Source of the DNA: JALHTV01 sp049510055
Lineage (GTDB): Bacteria > Planctomycetota > Phycisphaerae > SM23-33
DNA: 13,552 bases
Direction: 5' to 3'
Assembly (NCBI GenBank): GCA_049510055.1
Contig: JBEKZI010000060.1
Location: 1 to 13,552 of the forward strand
Positions 6,940 to 13,022 of the stretch are shown here, in pieces. The first letter of the stretch is position 1. Every line of letters starts with the position of its first letter. The notes below the pieces were generated by a model. The model was not told the DNA's origin, did no database searches, and saw nothing but the letters and a program-made list of their open reading frames with translations. Made by a program: the position numbers and the translations under genes.

Positions 6940-6983
6940 AAAAGCAAGGCACGCCGGGCCCTTTTGGGTTCGGCGCGCTTGCT
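6940..6983 (-). terminator. Rho-independent terminator of the first PEP-CTERM gene (7049-8098)
   Basis: On the minus strand AGCAAG...CGCCG and CGGCG...CTTGCT form a long hairpin with an internal loop and an AAAA-containing apex between ACCC and GGG. TTTT (6943-6940) follows at its base. It lies 66 bp after the stop of the gene ending at 7049. The 3' arm GGCGTGCCTTGCTTTT recurs near two other minus-strand 3' ends. Confidence 0.75.
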
Positions 6984-7048
6984 GCTACACCCAACAACAA
7001 ACACTTGTCATACCCCTCGTCTGTTGCGATCAGACCCTCCCTTTCCAT

Positions 7049-8098
7049 TTAGGCCGCTTTACGGCGGATCAGCAGCCAGCCCAATCCCCCTACCAACATC
7101 ACCAGAGCCGCCGGCTCAGGAACGTACGTCAATCGAAGAGTATCCGCCCATCCGTTGGGGTCGCTGACCATATCCAGCCACGCGAGGCTGAAATCGCCGG
7201 CGTTGTACCCGGTGGGCACACGCAGCGTGGGAATTCCGGCACCGCTGGAGTTGGCATCATAGGGCACCCACAGATCCCAGGACGCTTGAGCCGCTGGCGT
7301 GTAACCGGCCAGAAACTGCACGCTCAGCGCCGCTCCGTCCGTTAGATCGCAGGTCCCTCGGCCTTTGATCTGGTCATACGAGGTGGCCGAGGCGATGTCG
7401 AACTCCAGCGTGCCTGTGTCCGCGAAGAAATCGGTGTTCTGGGACAGCCCCACGCCGATCTGCGCCCCGACCGTCCCGATGCCGCCGGGGGCCAGCAGGG
7501 AGCTGCCCAGATGGAAGCCGGAATAGCCGCCGGAAACCAGGCCGAACTTGTTGATTTGATTGCGAATGATCAGGGTTCCGCCCGTGCCAACGAACGTGGA
7601 ATTCACGGCGGCCTTGTCGCCTTTGCTCAGGACGTCCAGGTCCAGAATGCCCACCCCGGACAGCTTGATGGTCCCCTGGCAGGTCGCCGTGTAGCTGTGG
7701 GACAGGCGGTATTCGCCGTTGGTGCCGCTGGTGTTGTACACCCGAACGCTGCCGGCACGGAGGTCCAGGGTGCCGATCGCCGGATCGGCGTAGGCGCCGC
7801 TGACGTCCTCCGTGCTGGACTTGGCGATGACGAGGGTCACGGAGGGGTTATTGACCAGCAACGTGGCGTTCGAATTGGCCACGTTGGACAAGATTAATTG
7901 ACCAAACGCCGCAGGGACGTCCGCCGTCACCACGGCGTTGTTGATGACCGCCGTCTCAGAGCTGCTGGGCTGCGTGGCGGTGCTCCAATTAGCCGGATTG
8001 CTCCAATCGCCGCTGGCGCCGCCGACCCACGTGTTGGACGCGTTGGAAGCCGTTCCAAGCATCAGCAGGGCAACCAAGACTAAGCCAACCCTCTTCAT
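7049..8098 (-). CDS. PEP-CTERM-sorted surface/secreted protein
   Basis: The product has 349 residues and is probably exported, then cut and anchored or released by an exosortase. Residues 1-20 (MKRVGLVLVALLMLGTASNA) are a signal peptide. The mature start is NTWVGGASGDWSNPANW, a form common at the head of planctomycete and verrucomicrobial beta-strand-repeat proteins. The middle is rich in Gly, Ser, Thr and Asn with alternating hydrophobics (GTLDLRAGSVRVYN, GVGILDLDV, GGTLIIRNQ), indicating beta-helix or autotransporter-like strands. The C-terminus is the sorting signal: YVPEPAAL, a hydrophobic helix, then RRK. No catalytic motif is seen, so a structural or binding role is likely but unproven. 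It resembles the protein at 8431-9528 in order of segments, suggesting paralogues. It has its own promoter, leader and terminator. No exosortase gene is in the window. Confidence 0.88.
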   Translation of the reverse strand: MKRVGLVLVALLMLGTASNASNTWVGGASGDWSNPANWSTATQPSSSETAVINNAVVTADVPAAFGQLILSNVANSNATLLVNNPSVTLVIAKSSTEDVSGAYADPAIGTLDLRAGSVRVYNTSGTNGEYRLSHSYTATCQGTIKLSGVGILDLDVLSKGDKAAVNSTFVGTGGTLIIRNQINKFGLVSGGYSGFHLGSSLLAPGGIGTVGAQIGVGLSQNTDFFADTGTLEFDIASATSYDQIKGRGTCDLTDGAALSVQFLAGYTPAAQASWDLWVPYDANSSGAGIPTLRVPTGYNAGDFSLAWLDMVSDPNGWADTLRLTYVPEPAALVMLVGGLGWLLIRRKAA

Positions 8099-8116
8099 CC
8101 CTATCTCCCTGTCCTC

Positions 8117-8220
8117 CTAAGGCGGGACTGCCGAGCTTTCCCTGCCACGGGCCTTGCGTTTACTCCGTCCCCATCGGCCAGGAACGCGTAGTTCCCAGCC
8201 GATGGGCTTTTTGCCCTAGC
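8117..8220 (-). ncRNA. structured 5' leader of the first PEP-CTERM gene
   Basis: Predicted transcription starts near 8220. In order on the minus strand: GGGC (8216-8213) can pair with GCCC (8152-8149), enclosing a strong two-part hairpin (CCCATCGGC/GCCGATGGG, 8206-8198 with 8178-8170; GGAAC/GTTCC, 8195-8191 with 8185-8181; loop of 5) and the single-stranded part GGGACGGAGTAAACGCAAG (8171 downward). A second hairpin GGCAGGGA/TCCCGCC follows (8146-8139 with 8127-8121), then CTAAGGC read as GCCTTAG, then GGAGG and the start codon. Read on the plus strand, the big hairpin is followed by five Ts (8208-8212) and would look like a terminator, but no plus-strand gene precedes it. The leader has some likeness to the c-di-GMP-I core (GGGCAAA, hairpin, GGGACG, CGCAA, GCC) but lacks its GNRA loop and 3' half. 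Confidence 0.5.
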
Positions 8221-8226
8221 AAGAGA

Positions 8227-8255
8227 AATCTACGATATCCGTCCGAGGGGGGCAA
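8227..8255 (-). promoter_or_regulatory. promoter candidate of the first PEP-CTERM gene
   Basis: On the minus strand TTGCCC (8255-8250), 17 bp, TAGATT (8232-8227). Each hexamer matches 4 of 6 consensus bases. The predicted start near 8220 coincides with the beginning of the structured leader, which supports it. The remaining stretch up to 8337 is G-rich and holds no gene that I can see. Confidence 0.5.
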
Positions 8256-8337
8256 ATCGGGCAAACCGGGGCAGGCGATCCGGGCGCGCGGCGGAGGACG
8301 AAAGGCAAAAGGCGAAAAACCTCCTGCAGGGGAAGTG

Positions 8338-8384
8338 AAAAAACAAAGCACGCCGGACCGCTGACAAAAGGGCCCGGCGTGCTT
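8338..8384 (-). terminator. Rho-independent terminator of the second PEP-CTERM gene (8431-9528)
   Basis: On the minus strand AAGCACGCCGG (8384-8374) and CCGGCGTGCTT (8356-8346) form a perfect 11-bp stem with a 17-nt loop, followed by TTTGTTTTTT (to 8338). It is 47 bp after the gene's stop. This separates the two PEP-CTERM genes into independent transcription units. Confidence 0.9.
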
Positions 8385-8430
8385 GTAGTTACCTGCTACA
8401 AACTGCTCGCGTTACTGCTGCTTCGTGCGA

Positions 8431-9528
8431 CTAGCTGCGTTTCCGCCGGATCAACAGGGCCGATCCGCCCATGGCCAGCAGGCACAGCGTTGCCGGCTCG
8501 GGAATGTACGTCAGCTGCAGCGTATCAGCCGTGCCATCGCTGTCGGTGTCGATCGGAGTAGCGGTCCAAACACCGGCGAGGCTGTTGCCACTGGCATCAA
8601 CAATGTTCGCCACCGAACCTAAGATGCCCGGCGTTGCGCCGGCACCCGTGGTGATGACGTTGAAGGTCTCGCCATTGGTCGGCGAAAAACCAATCAGATT
8701 GATGCTCACAGTGGCGTTTCCAGCGCTGCCGTTCGGATCATTCAGGAAGACCTTACCCCAGGCCGAAATCGTGTCAAACGTAGTGGCCCCGGTAATGTCA
8801 AACTGAAGTGTGCCGTTCTTGGCCAACAGGTCCTGCTTCCGAGAAGCATTGCCGTCCATCATCGTGCCGACGACGGTGTTGCCACCCGGATTCAGGAGGG
8901 CCGAGCCCATGTTGAAGCCCAACCCGGCGCTTTGCAGACCAAAGGCATAGATGCCGCCGTTGGAGGCGGTCCCGATAAACAGGGAGCCACCCGTGCCGTT
9001 GAACACGCTGCCGTCGCCCGTGTTCTTAGGACGCAGGGCTTCGACCATGAGGATGCCGGTGCCGGACAGGTTCAACACACCGGCATCGGTGGCGACGTCC
9101 GTCGGACCATAGATGATGCACTGGCCGCCGCTCGTGCCAAAGTTGTAGGGCGACGTAGTGGAGGCATTGCCCACTTCCAGGGTGCCGGCGCTGAGGTTAA
9201 TCACGCCAATTCCACCGTTCCCCAAGCCCAGAATCTCACTTGAGCCGGACTTGAAGTCCATCACGTTGATGGAGGAATTGGCGATACTCAGCGTGCCACC
9301 GCCGTCGGTGGTGCCGCCAATCGTAATAACCTGGCTGGGGGTAGCCGTGTTCACGTTGGCATTCACCGTACCGTAGGTGATCACGCTCTTGCTACCGCCG
9401 TTGTTGGTGCCGCCGGTCCAGGAATCGCTCCAGTTACCAGAAGCGCCAGAGTTCCAGCTGTACGTCGCGTTGGCGACCGTCGCCACCGCGAGCAGCAGGG
9501 TGCACATAATTGCAATTTGCTTCATCAT
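8431..9528 (-). CDS. PEP-CTERM-sorted surface/secreted protein
   Basis: A 365-residue exported protein of unknown role. It begins MMKQIAIMCTLLLAVATVANA, a signal peptide, followed by TYSWNSGASGNWSDSW, the same W-x-GASGxWS head as its neighbour. The body is Gly/Ser/Thr/Asn-rich beta-strand repeat sequence (GGTLSIANSSINV, GVINLSAGTLEVGN, GVLNLSGTGILMVEAL, GGSLFIGTASNGG). The C-terminus has YIPEPATL, a hydrophobic helix and RRKRS, a complete PEP-CTERM signal recognised by an exosortase. A DTDSDGTADTLQLTYIPEP stretch just before it could bind calcium. Either of the two first ATGs (9528 or 9525) can be the start; AAGGAAGGG lies 2-5 bases upstream. GC content looks a little lower than in the neighbouring housekeeping genes. 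It is likely a diverged duplicate of the gene at 7049-8098. Confidence 0.88.
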   Translation of the reverse strand: MMKQIAIMCTLLLAVATVANATYSWNSGASGNWSDSWTGGTNNGGSKSVITYGTVNANVNTATPSQVITIGGTTDGGGTLSIANSSINVMDFKSGSSEILGLGNGGIGVINLSAGTLEVGNASTTSPYNFGTSGGQCIIYGPTDVATDAGVLNLSGTGILMVEALRPKNTGDGSVFNGTGGSLFIGTASNGGIYAFGLQSAGLGFNMGSALLNPGGNTVVGTMMDGNASRKQDLLAKNGTLQFDITGATTFDTISAWGKVFLNDPNGSAGNATVSINLIGFSPTNGETFNVITTGAGATPGILGSVANIVDASGNSLAGVWTATPIDTDSDGTADTLQLTYIPEPATLCLLAMGGSALLIRRKRS

Positions 9529-9547
9529 AACCCTTCCTTTCAGAAGA

Positions 9548-9578
9548 AAGACCTAAAGACCACAAGACATCACAAGAC
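9548..9578. repeat. four AAGAC units with 8-10 bp periodicity
   Basis: AAGAC starts at 9548, 9556, 9564 and 9574 in the leader of the second PEP-CTERM gene, close to its ribosome site. On the mRNA this reads as GUCUU repeats, a low-structure pyrimidine/G tract between the folded leader and the start codon. A protein or sRNA landing site is possible but not shown. Confidence 0.4.
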
Positions 9579-9637
9579 ACGTCGCGGGAAAGAGAAGTGA
9601 CACTCCGATACAGATTCTTGACACAACTCCTTCCTTA

Positions 9638-9750
9638 CTAAGGCAGGTCGCAAACCCAAATCCCGCCACATGTTTCCCTACATGGCGGGGCTCCGTTGGA
9701 TCCAAGCGTCCCGGCCACATGCATCCTGCTCCTGGCCGAGCCACTTGCAC
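9638..9750 (-). ncRNA. structured 5' leader of the second PEP-CTERM gene
   Basis: Transcription is predicted to begin near 9750. On the minus strand GGCTC (9742-9738) pairs with GAGCC (9693-9689), enclosing GGCCA/TGGCC (9737-9733 with 9717-9713) and then GGGACG (9712-9707), a TTGGATCCAA palindrome and AACG (9697-9694). A second strong hairpin follows: CCCGCC-ATGT / ACATGT-GGCGGG (arms at 9689-9684 and 9667-9662), then GCCTTAG (9644-9638). This is the same order of elements as in the other PEP-CTERM leader. Total leader length is about 220 nt. Confidence 0.5.
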
Positions 9751-9756
9751 CCCCTG

Positions 9757-9784
9757 ATTGTACCCTATTCACCTCACTTGTCAA
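9757..9784 (-). promoter_or_regulatory. strong sigma-70-like promoter of the second PEP-CTERM gene
   Basis: On the minus strand a perfect TTGACA (9784-9779), a 16-bp spacer and TACAAT (9762-9757), 5 of 6 to consensus. The start would be near 9750, just before the structured leader. Confidence 0.8.
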
Positions 9785-9893
9785 GGCGAAATCCGAAATC
9801 TAACCAAGAGCACGGTGGAGATCCTCCCCCCAACGCGGTCCCCGGAAGTATTTTGTCATAACCTACTGTAAAAAATAGGGTTCCACCGAATTC

Positions 9894-9953
9894 AAAAACA
9901 AGGCACGCCCCCATCGCGCGGCGGTTTTTTCTCCAGCAAGGCTACAGGGGGCG
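9894..9953 (-). terminator. weak terminator candidate after the response-regulator gene
   Basis: On the minus strand CGCCCCC (9953-9947) and GGGGGCG (9912-9906) form a 7-bp stem with a 34-nt loop, followed by TGCCTTGTTTTT. The final part matches the 3' arm of two better terminators at 6940-6983 and 8338-8384. The 5' arm is poor here, so termination efficiency is doubtful. No gene is seen between 9785 and 9984. Confidence 0.4.
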
Positions 9954-9984
9954 GGGGGCAGACTTCGTCGAGGCTTAGCGAGAC

Positions 9985-11445
9985 TTAGCGAGAAAATAGG
10001 CCGTAGCGTTTCATCTTCTTGTAGAGGGTCACGCGGTTGATGCCCAGTTGCCGTGCGGCGGCCTGGCGGTTGCCGCCGCTGGCGGCCAGGGCGGCCTCGA
10101 TGAGCTTCTTCTCCGGTTCCTTCAGGGCCTGGCGAAGGTTTTTTGCACCCGCCACCGCCCCTGCCCCTGATCCGCCGGCCTCCGGCGGGGCGAGGATGGG
10201 AAATATGGGCGGTGCGCCGGTGGCAAAAACGGGCGGCAGGTCGTCCACGTCGATCAGGGACTTGCGGCACAGCACCACCGCCCGCTCGATGACGTTTTCC
10301 AATTCGCGGACATTGCCCGGCCAGGTGTAGCCCTGCAATCGCGCCAGGGCCTCGCGGGTGATGCCCTCGATGGGCCTGTCGGTCCCTTCCAGGTACTTCA
10401 GCAGGAAGGCGTCCACCAGCAGCGGGATGTCCCCGATCCGATCCCGCAGCGGCGGCAGCTCGATGTTGACCACGTTGATGCGGTAGTACAGGTCCTTGCG
10501 GAAGTGCCCGGCCTGGACCTCGGCCGCCAGGTCGTGGTGGGTGGCCAGGATCACCCGCACGTCCACCTGGCGGGTTTCGTTGCTGCCGACCGGCTCGAAG
10601 CAGCGGTCCTGGAGCACGCGGAGGAACTTGACCTGGAGCTGCGGGCTGGCGGTGGCGATCTCGTCCAGGAAGATCGTCCCGCCGTCGGCGGCGGCGAACT
10701 TGCCGGCCTTGTCGGCCACGGCGCCCGTGTAGGCGCCGCGGACGTGACCGAACAGCTCGCTTTCCAGCAGCGTGTCGGGCAGGGCGCCGCAGGCGACTTC
10801 CACAAAGGGCCCCTCGCGGTGGGCGGAGCGGGCGTGGATCTCGCGGGCGATCATGCTCTTGCCCGTGCCGCTCTCGCCGGTGATCAGCACGGTGGTGGGG
10901 CTGTCGGCCACGGCCTCGATCAGTTCGAAGACCTTGGCCATGCGGTAGTGCTGGCCGATGATCAGGCCCGAACCGCCGCGGCCGGCCATGGCCGCGCGGA
11001 GGCGGCGGTTCTCCGCCACCAGTTGCTGCTGCTGAAGCGCGCGGCGCACGGCCTGGCGGACGTCGTCGTCGATGACCGGCTTGGTCAGGTAGTCGTAGGC
11101 CCCCTGCTTGATGGCCTCCACGGCGGATTCGATCGTGCCGTAGCCGGTAATCATGATGACCACCACGTCGGGCCAGTGGGCCTTGACGTGCCGCAGCAGC
11201 TCAAAGCCGTCGGCCCCGGGCATGGAGACGTCGGTGATGACCAGGTCGTAGCGGCTGGCCTGGAGGCAGTCGATGGCCCCGGCGACGGCCGTGGCTGCCG
11301 TCACGTCGTAGCCGTCCAGCCGCAGGAAGCTGCCCAGGCTGTCCAGGACGATCTGATCGTCGTCCACCAGCAGGATGCGTGTCTTGGGTTGCCCCTGCCC
11401 CGGCGGGGCGTTTTGCGGCGGTTGTTCGCGGTTCTCGCCGGCCAT
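9985..11445 (-). CDS. NtrC-family sigma-54-dependent response regulator
   Basis: This 486-residue cytoplasmic activator works with sigma-54 RNA polymerase. After a short Gln/Pro-rich head comes the receiver (about residues 22-140: ILLVDDDQIVLDSL, phospho-acceptor D72 in DLVITDVSMPG, K of YLTKPV). The AAA+ domain follows (about 158-400): Walker A GESGTGKS at 190-197, the sigma-54 contact loop as GAYTGA at 237-242 (the common Tyr variant of GAFTGA), Walker B GGTIFLDEI, and the arginine-finger region with RKDLYYRINVVNI and WPGNVRELENVIERAV. A Fis-type helix-turn-helix ends the protein (GGNRQAAARQLGINRVTLYKKMKRYGL, residues about 457-483). AAGGAG lies 8 nt before the ATG, inside the kinase gene's end. 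The start is 3 bp after the kinase stop, so the pair is an operon. Targets are not visible: no clear GG-N10-GC sigma-54 promoter was found in front of genes here. Confidence 0.94.
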   Translation of the reverse strand: MAGENREQPPQNAPPGQGQPKTRILLVDDDQIVLDSLGSFLRLDGYDVTAATAVAGAIDCLQASRYDLVITDVSMPGADGFELLRHVKAHWPDVVVIMITGYGTIESAVEAIKQGAYDYLTKPVIDDDVRQAVRRALQQQQLVAENRRLRAAMAGRGGSGLIIGQHYRMAKVFELIEAVADSPTTVLITGESGTGKSMIAREIHARSAHREGPFVEVACGALPDTLLESELFGHVRGAYTGAVADKAGKFAAADGGTIFLDEIATASPQLQVKFLRVLQDRCFEPVGSNETRQVDVRVILATHHDLAAEVQAGHFRKDLYYRINVVNIELPPLRDRIGDIPLLVDAFLLKYLEGTDRPIEGITREALARLQGYTWPGNVRELENVIERAVVLCRKSLIDVDDLPPVFATGAPPIFPILAPPEAGGSGAGAVAGAKNLRQALKEPEKKLIEAALAASGGNRQAAARQLGINRVTLYKKMKRYGLFSR

Positions 11446-11448
11446 GCG

Positions 11449-12558
11449 CTAGTCTCCTTGGCCGCCGACCGGCACGGGTTGGCGGGTCGGCAGCGTGATG
11501 GTCACGACCGCGCCGCCCTTGGCGCCCGGCGCGATGGCGATCGCCCCGCCCAGGGCCGTGACGGCCTCGCGGCAGATGGTCAACCCCAGCCCCACCCCCT
11601 GGCCGGCGGGCTTGGTGGTGTAAAAAGGCTCAAAGACGCACCGGGCCTGCTGGGCCGTCAGGCCGCAGCCGGTATCGGCGAACGTCAGGACGCATTGGCC
11701 GTCGGCGACGTGCGTGCGGATCGCCAGCACACCGCCGGAGGGCATGGCGTCCAGGGCGTTCTTGATGACGTTGCAGAACACCTGGAACATCCGTGCATCG
11801 ACCGCGGTGTCGGCCCCCTCGGCCGTGCTGCACTCGACCCGCACGCCCAGCGCCTCGGCGCGTGGGGCGAAGGCCGAGACGGCCTCGTCAAGCAATTCCG
11901 CAAGCGGCTGGCGATATCCCCGGCTGGCGGCGCTGGCGTCCAGCATCTCGCGGATGATCTCAGCCATGCGCATCAGGCCGTCCTTGGCGGCCGCCAGGTG
12001 CTCGCCGGCCTGGCCCGCCGACAACCGCTGGGCCAGACCCACGTACCGCAGCACGCCGTCCAGCGGATTGTTCAGCTCATGGGCCATGCGGGCGGCGGCC
12101 TTGGCCTGGGCGGTCAGCCGCTCGCTGGCGGCCAGACGCCTCTCGGCCGAGGCACGCAGCGAGACGTCCTCCACCACCACCAGCACAAGCGAATCGCCCG
12201 CCTCCGGCAACCTGCCTGCCCGACCGGCCGGCCGGGTGGATGGCTCCGGCGGGGAGATACAACGCATGTGAACGTCCACCAGCAGCCGCCGCTCGCCCGC
12301 CCCGGCCAGGGAGACGTTTGGGTGGACCAGGCCGGCCGGTTCCTGCGGAAGGGCGGCCATGTCGGACGCCCAATCCAGGGGCGCCCCCTCGCCATCGCGG
12401 AGCACCTCAGACACGCAATCGCCCGGCGGCAAGACCCTGGCGGCCTCCTGATTGCGGAAGATGACCGCCCCGCCGCCCCTAGCGATCAAGACCGCCTGCG
12501 GCAGCAGGTCCAACGCCAGCCATGCAAGCTTTTGACCGTCATTCTTTTTCTTGCGCAT
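11449..12558 (-). CDS. soluble histidine kinase (PAS-like, HisKA, HATPase)
   Basis: The 369-residue sensor partner of the downstream NtrC-type regulator. It has no transmembrane segment, so it senses a cytoplasmic signal or a partner protein, like NtrB. Residues about 10-150 look like a degenerate PAS domain (LDLLPQAVLIARGGGAVIFRNQEAARVL; SLVLVVVEDVS). The H box is ARMAHELNNPLDGVL with phospho-acceptor H160. The catalytic ATPase has the N box CNVIKNALDAMP, G1 FADTGCGL, the F box EPFYTTKPAGQG and G2 GVGLGLTI. The start ATG 12558 is preceded by AGGAAAAGG about 10 nt away, a somewhat distant ribosome site. The product starts with MRKKKNDGQ. An AT-rich upstream region with an inverted repeat probably contains its promoter. 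Confidence 0.93.
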   Translation of the reverse strand: MRKKKNDGQKLAWLALDLLPQAVLIARGGGAVIFRNQEAARVLPPGDCVSEVLRDGEGAPLDWASDMAALPQEPAGLVHPNVSLAGAGERRLLVDVHMRCISPPEPSTRPAGRAGRLPEAGDSLVLVVVEDVSLRASAERRLAASERLTAQAKAAARMAHELNNPLDGVLRYVGLAQRLSAGQAGEHLAAAKDGLMRMAEIIREMLDASAASRGYRQPLAELLDEAVSAFAPRAEALGVRVECSTAEGADTAVDARMFQVFCNVIKNALDAMPSGGVLAIRTHVADGQCVLTFADTGCGLTAQQARCVFEPFYTTKPAGQGVGLGLTICREAVTALGGAIAIAPGAKGGAVVTITLPTRQPVPVGGQGD

Positions 12559-12614
12559 GGGCTATGCGCCTTTTCCTACCTAAATTGTTGCCAAAAGTCA
12601 ACACGCTAATTTAT

Positions 12615-12638
12615 GAATGTTCATTTCGGTAAACATTC
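12615..12638. promoter_or_regulatory. inverted repeat in the kinase promoter region
   Basis: GAATGTT (12615-12621) and AACATTC (12632-12638) are perfect 7-bp arms 10 bp apart, in an AT-rich stretch 57-80 bp before the kinase start. The geometry of two half-sites about 17 bp centre to centre suits a dimeric repressor or activator. No consensus -35/-10 pair can be fixed with confidence nearby on the minus strand. Confidence 0.45.
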
Positions 12639-12683
12639 GACAAAACTTGAGCTAAATCCATAGGTTACGGTTACTTGATTGAC

Positions 12684-12712
12684 TTGTTAACTGGCCAACG
12701 GGTTAATATGGT
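12684..12712 (+). promoter_or_regulatory. plus-strand promoter candidate
   Basis: TTGTTA (12684-12689), 17 bp, TATGGT (12707-12712). An overlapping alternative is TTGACT (12679-12684) with TAATAT (12704-12709) at 19 bp. It would give a long leader (about 300 nt) for hisD or a separate small transcript. The AT-richness stands out against the flanks. Confidence 0.35.
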
Positions 12713-12738
12713 CTACCGGCCAACATGCTGGCCGGTAG
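12713..12738 (+). repeat. perfect 10-bp inverted repeat, hairpin
   Basis: CTACCGGCCA (12713-12722) and TGGCCGGTAG (12729-12738) flank a 6-nt loop. ATAGTTTT follows, so on the plus strand it could end transcription; if the promoter at 12684-12712 is real it would instead be the 5' end of that transcript. Function cannot be decided. Confidence 0.5.
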
Positions 12739-12953
12739 ATAGTTTTCGACCTACGACCTTCGACCTATCCTCTTTCCGCCGCGGCTTGTGAAAAGCCTTG
12801 ACCGCCAGCCGCGTTAGCGATAGCATGAGCAGGTCATGAGGCTGACAAAAATCATGTCGGTTCGACACGCCCACCACCGGGCCTAGCCCCGGTACTTCTC
12901 ATTTTCTCTCTATCCTGTTTTTTCGTGCGAGTTTCCTTAGTTCCCTGTTGAGG
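12739..12953. other. gene-free intergenic stretch between the kinase and hisD, with small hairpins
   Basis: No convincing gene lies here. It holds inverted GGTCGAA-type repeats (12745-12767), two mutually exclusive hairpins (CGCGGCT 12780-12786 with AGCCGCG 12807-12813, or GGCTT 12783-12787 with AAGCC 12793-12797), CATGA/TCATG, and ACCGGG/CCCGGT (12876-12881 with 12888-12893). The alternative pairing is reminiscent of an attenuator, but no leader peptide rich in His codons was seen. Confidence 0.4.
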
Positions 12954-12973
12954 CCTGCCTGCCGGCAGGCAGG
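12954..12973. repeat. 20-bp perfect GC-rich palindrome before hisD
   Basis: CCTGCCTGCC is followed directly by its reverse complement, without a spacer, 50 bp before the hisD start. The core is shared with the rpsT leader hairpin at 5851-5874. It may belong to a dispersed palindrome family of this genome. Confidence 0.6.
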
Positions 12974-13022
12974 TGCGTTTGCGTTGCAAAGCCCCCAGTG
13001 GGCCATTACAGTGAGGTCCGAC

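Noticed and set aside
8117..8220. Canonical c-di-GMP-I riboswitch
   Set aside because: GGGCAAA, GGGACG and CGCAA are in the right order, but there is an insertion between the last two, no GNRA tetraloop and no receptor or third helix. Kept only as an unclassified structured leader.
8245..8285. G-quadruplex in the G-rich stretch between the PEP-CTERM genes
   Set aside because: Four G runs exist, but one loop is about 10 nt and GC-rich sequence of this kind is common here; not enough to call.
9700..9760. Sigma-54 promoter (GG-N10-GC) before the second PEP-CTERM gene
   Set aside because: The closest match, TGGC...GCAGG, has 11 rather than 10 bases between GG and GC and lacks the TTGC context; a strong TTGACA/TACAAT promoter lies there instead.
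10504..12609. A 701-codon plus-strand open frame across both two-component genes
   Set aside because: It is antisense to two clearly identified proteins, its translation is Gly/Ala/His/Asp/Gln-rich without a recognisable motif, and such frames are expected opposite GC-rich coding sequence.
12855..12878. tRNA- or tmRNA-like 3' end (GGTTCGACA...CCACCA)
   Set aside because: The bases around the TTCGA loop do not form a T stem (G-G and C-C at the second and third pairs), and no acceptor or anticodon arm is found upstream.
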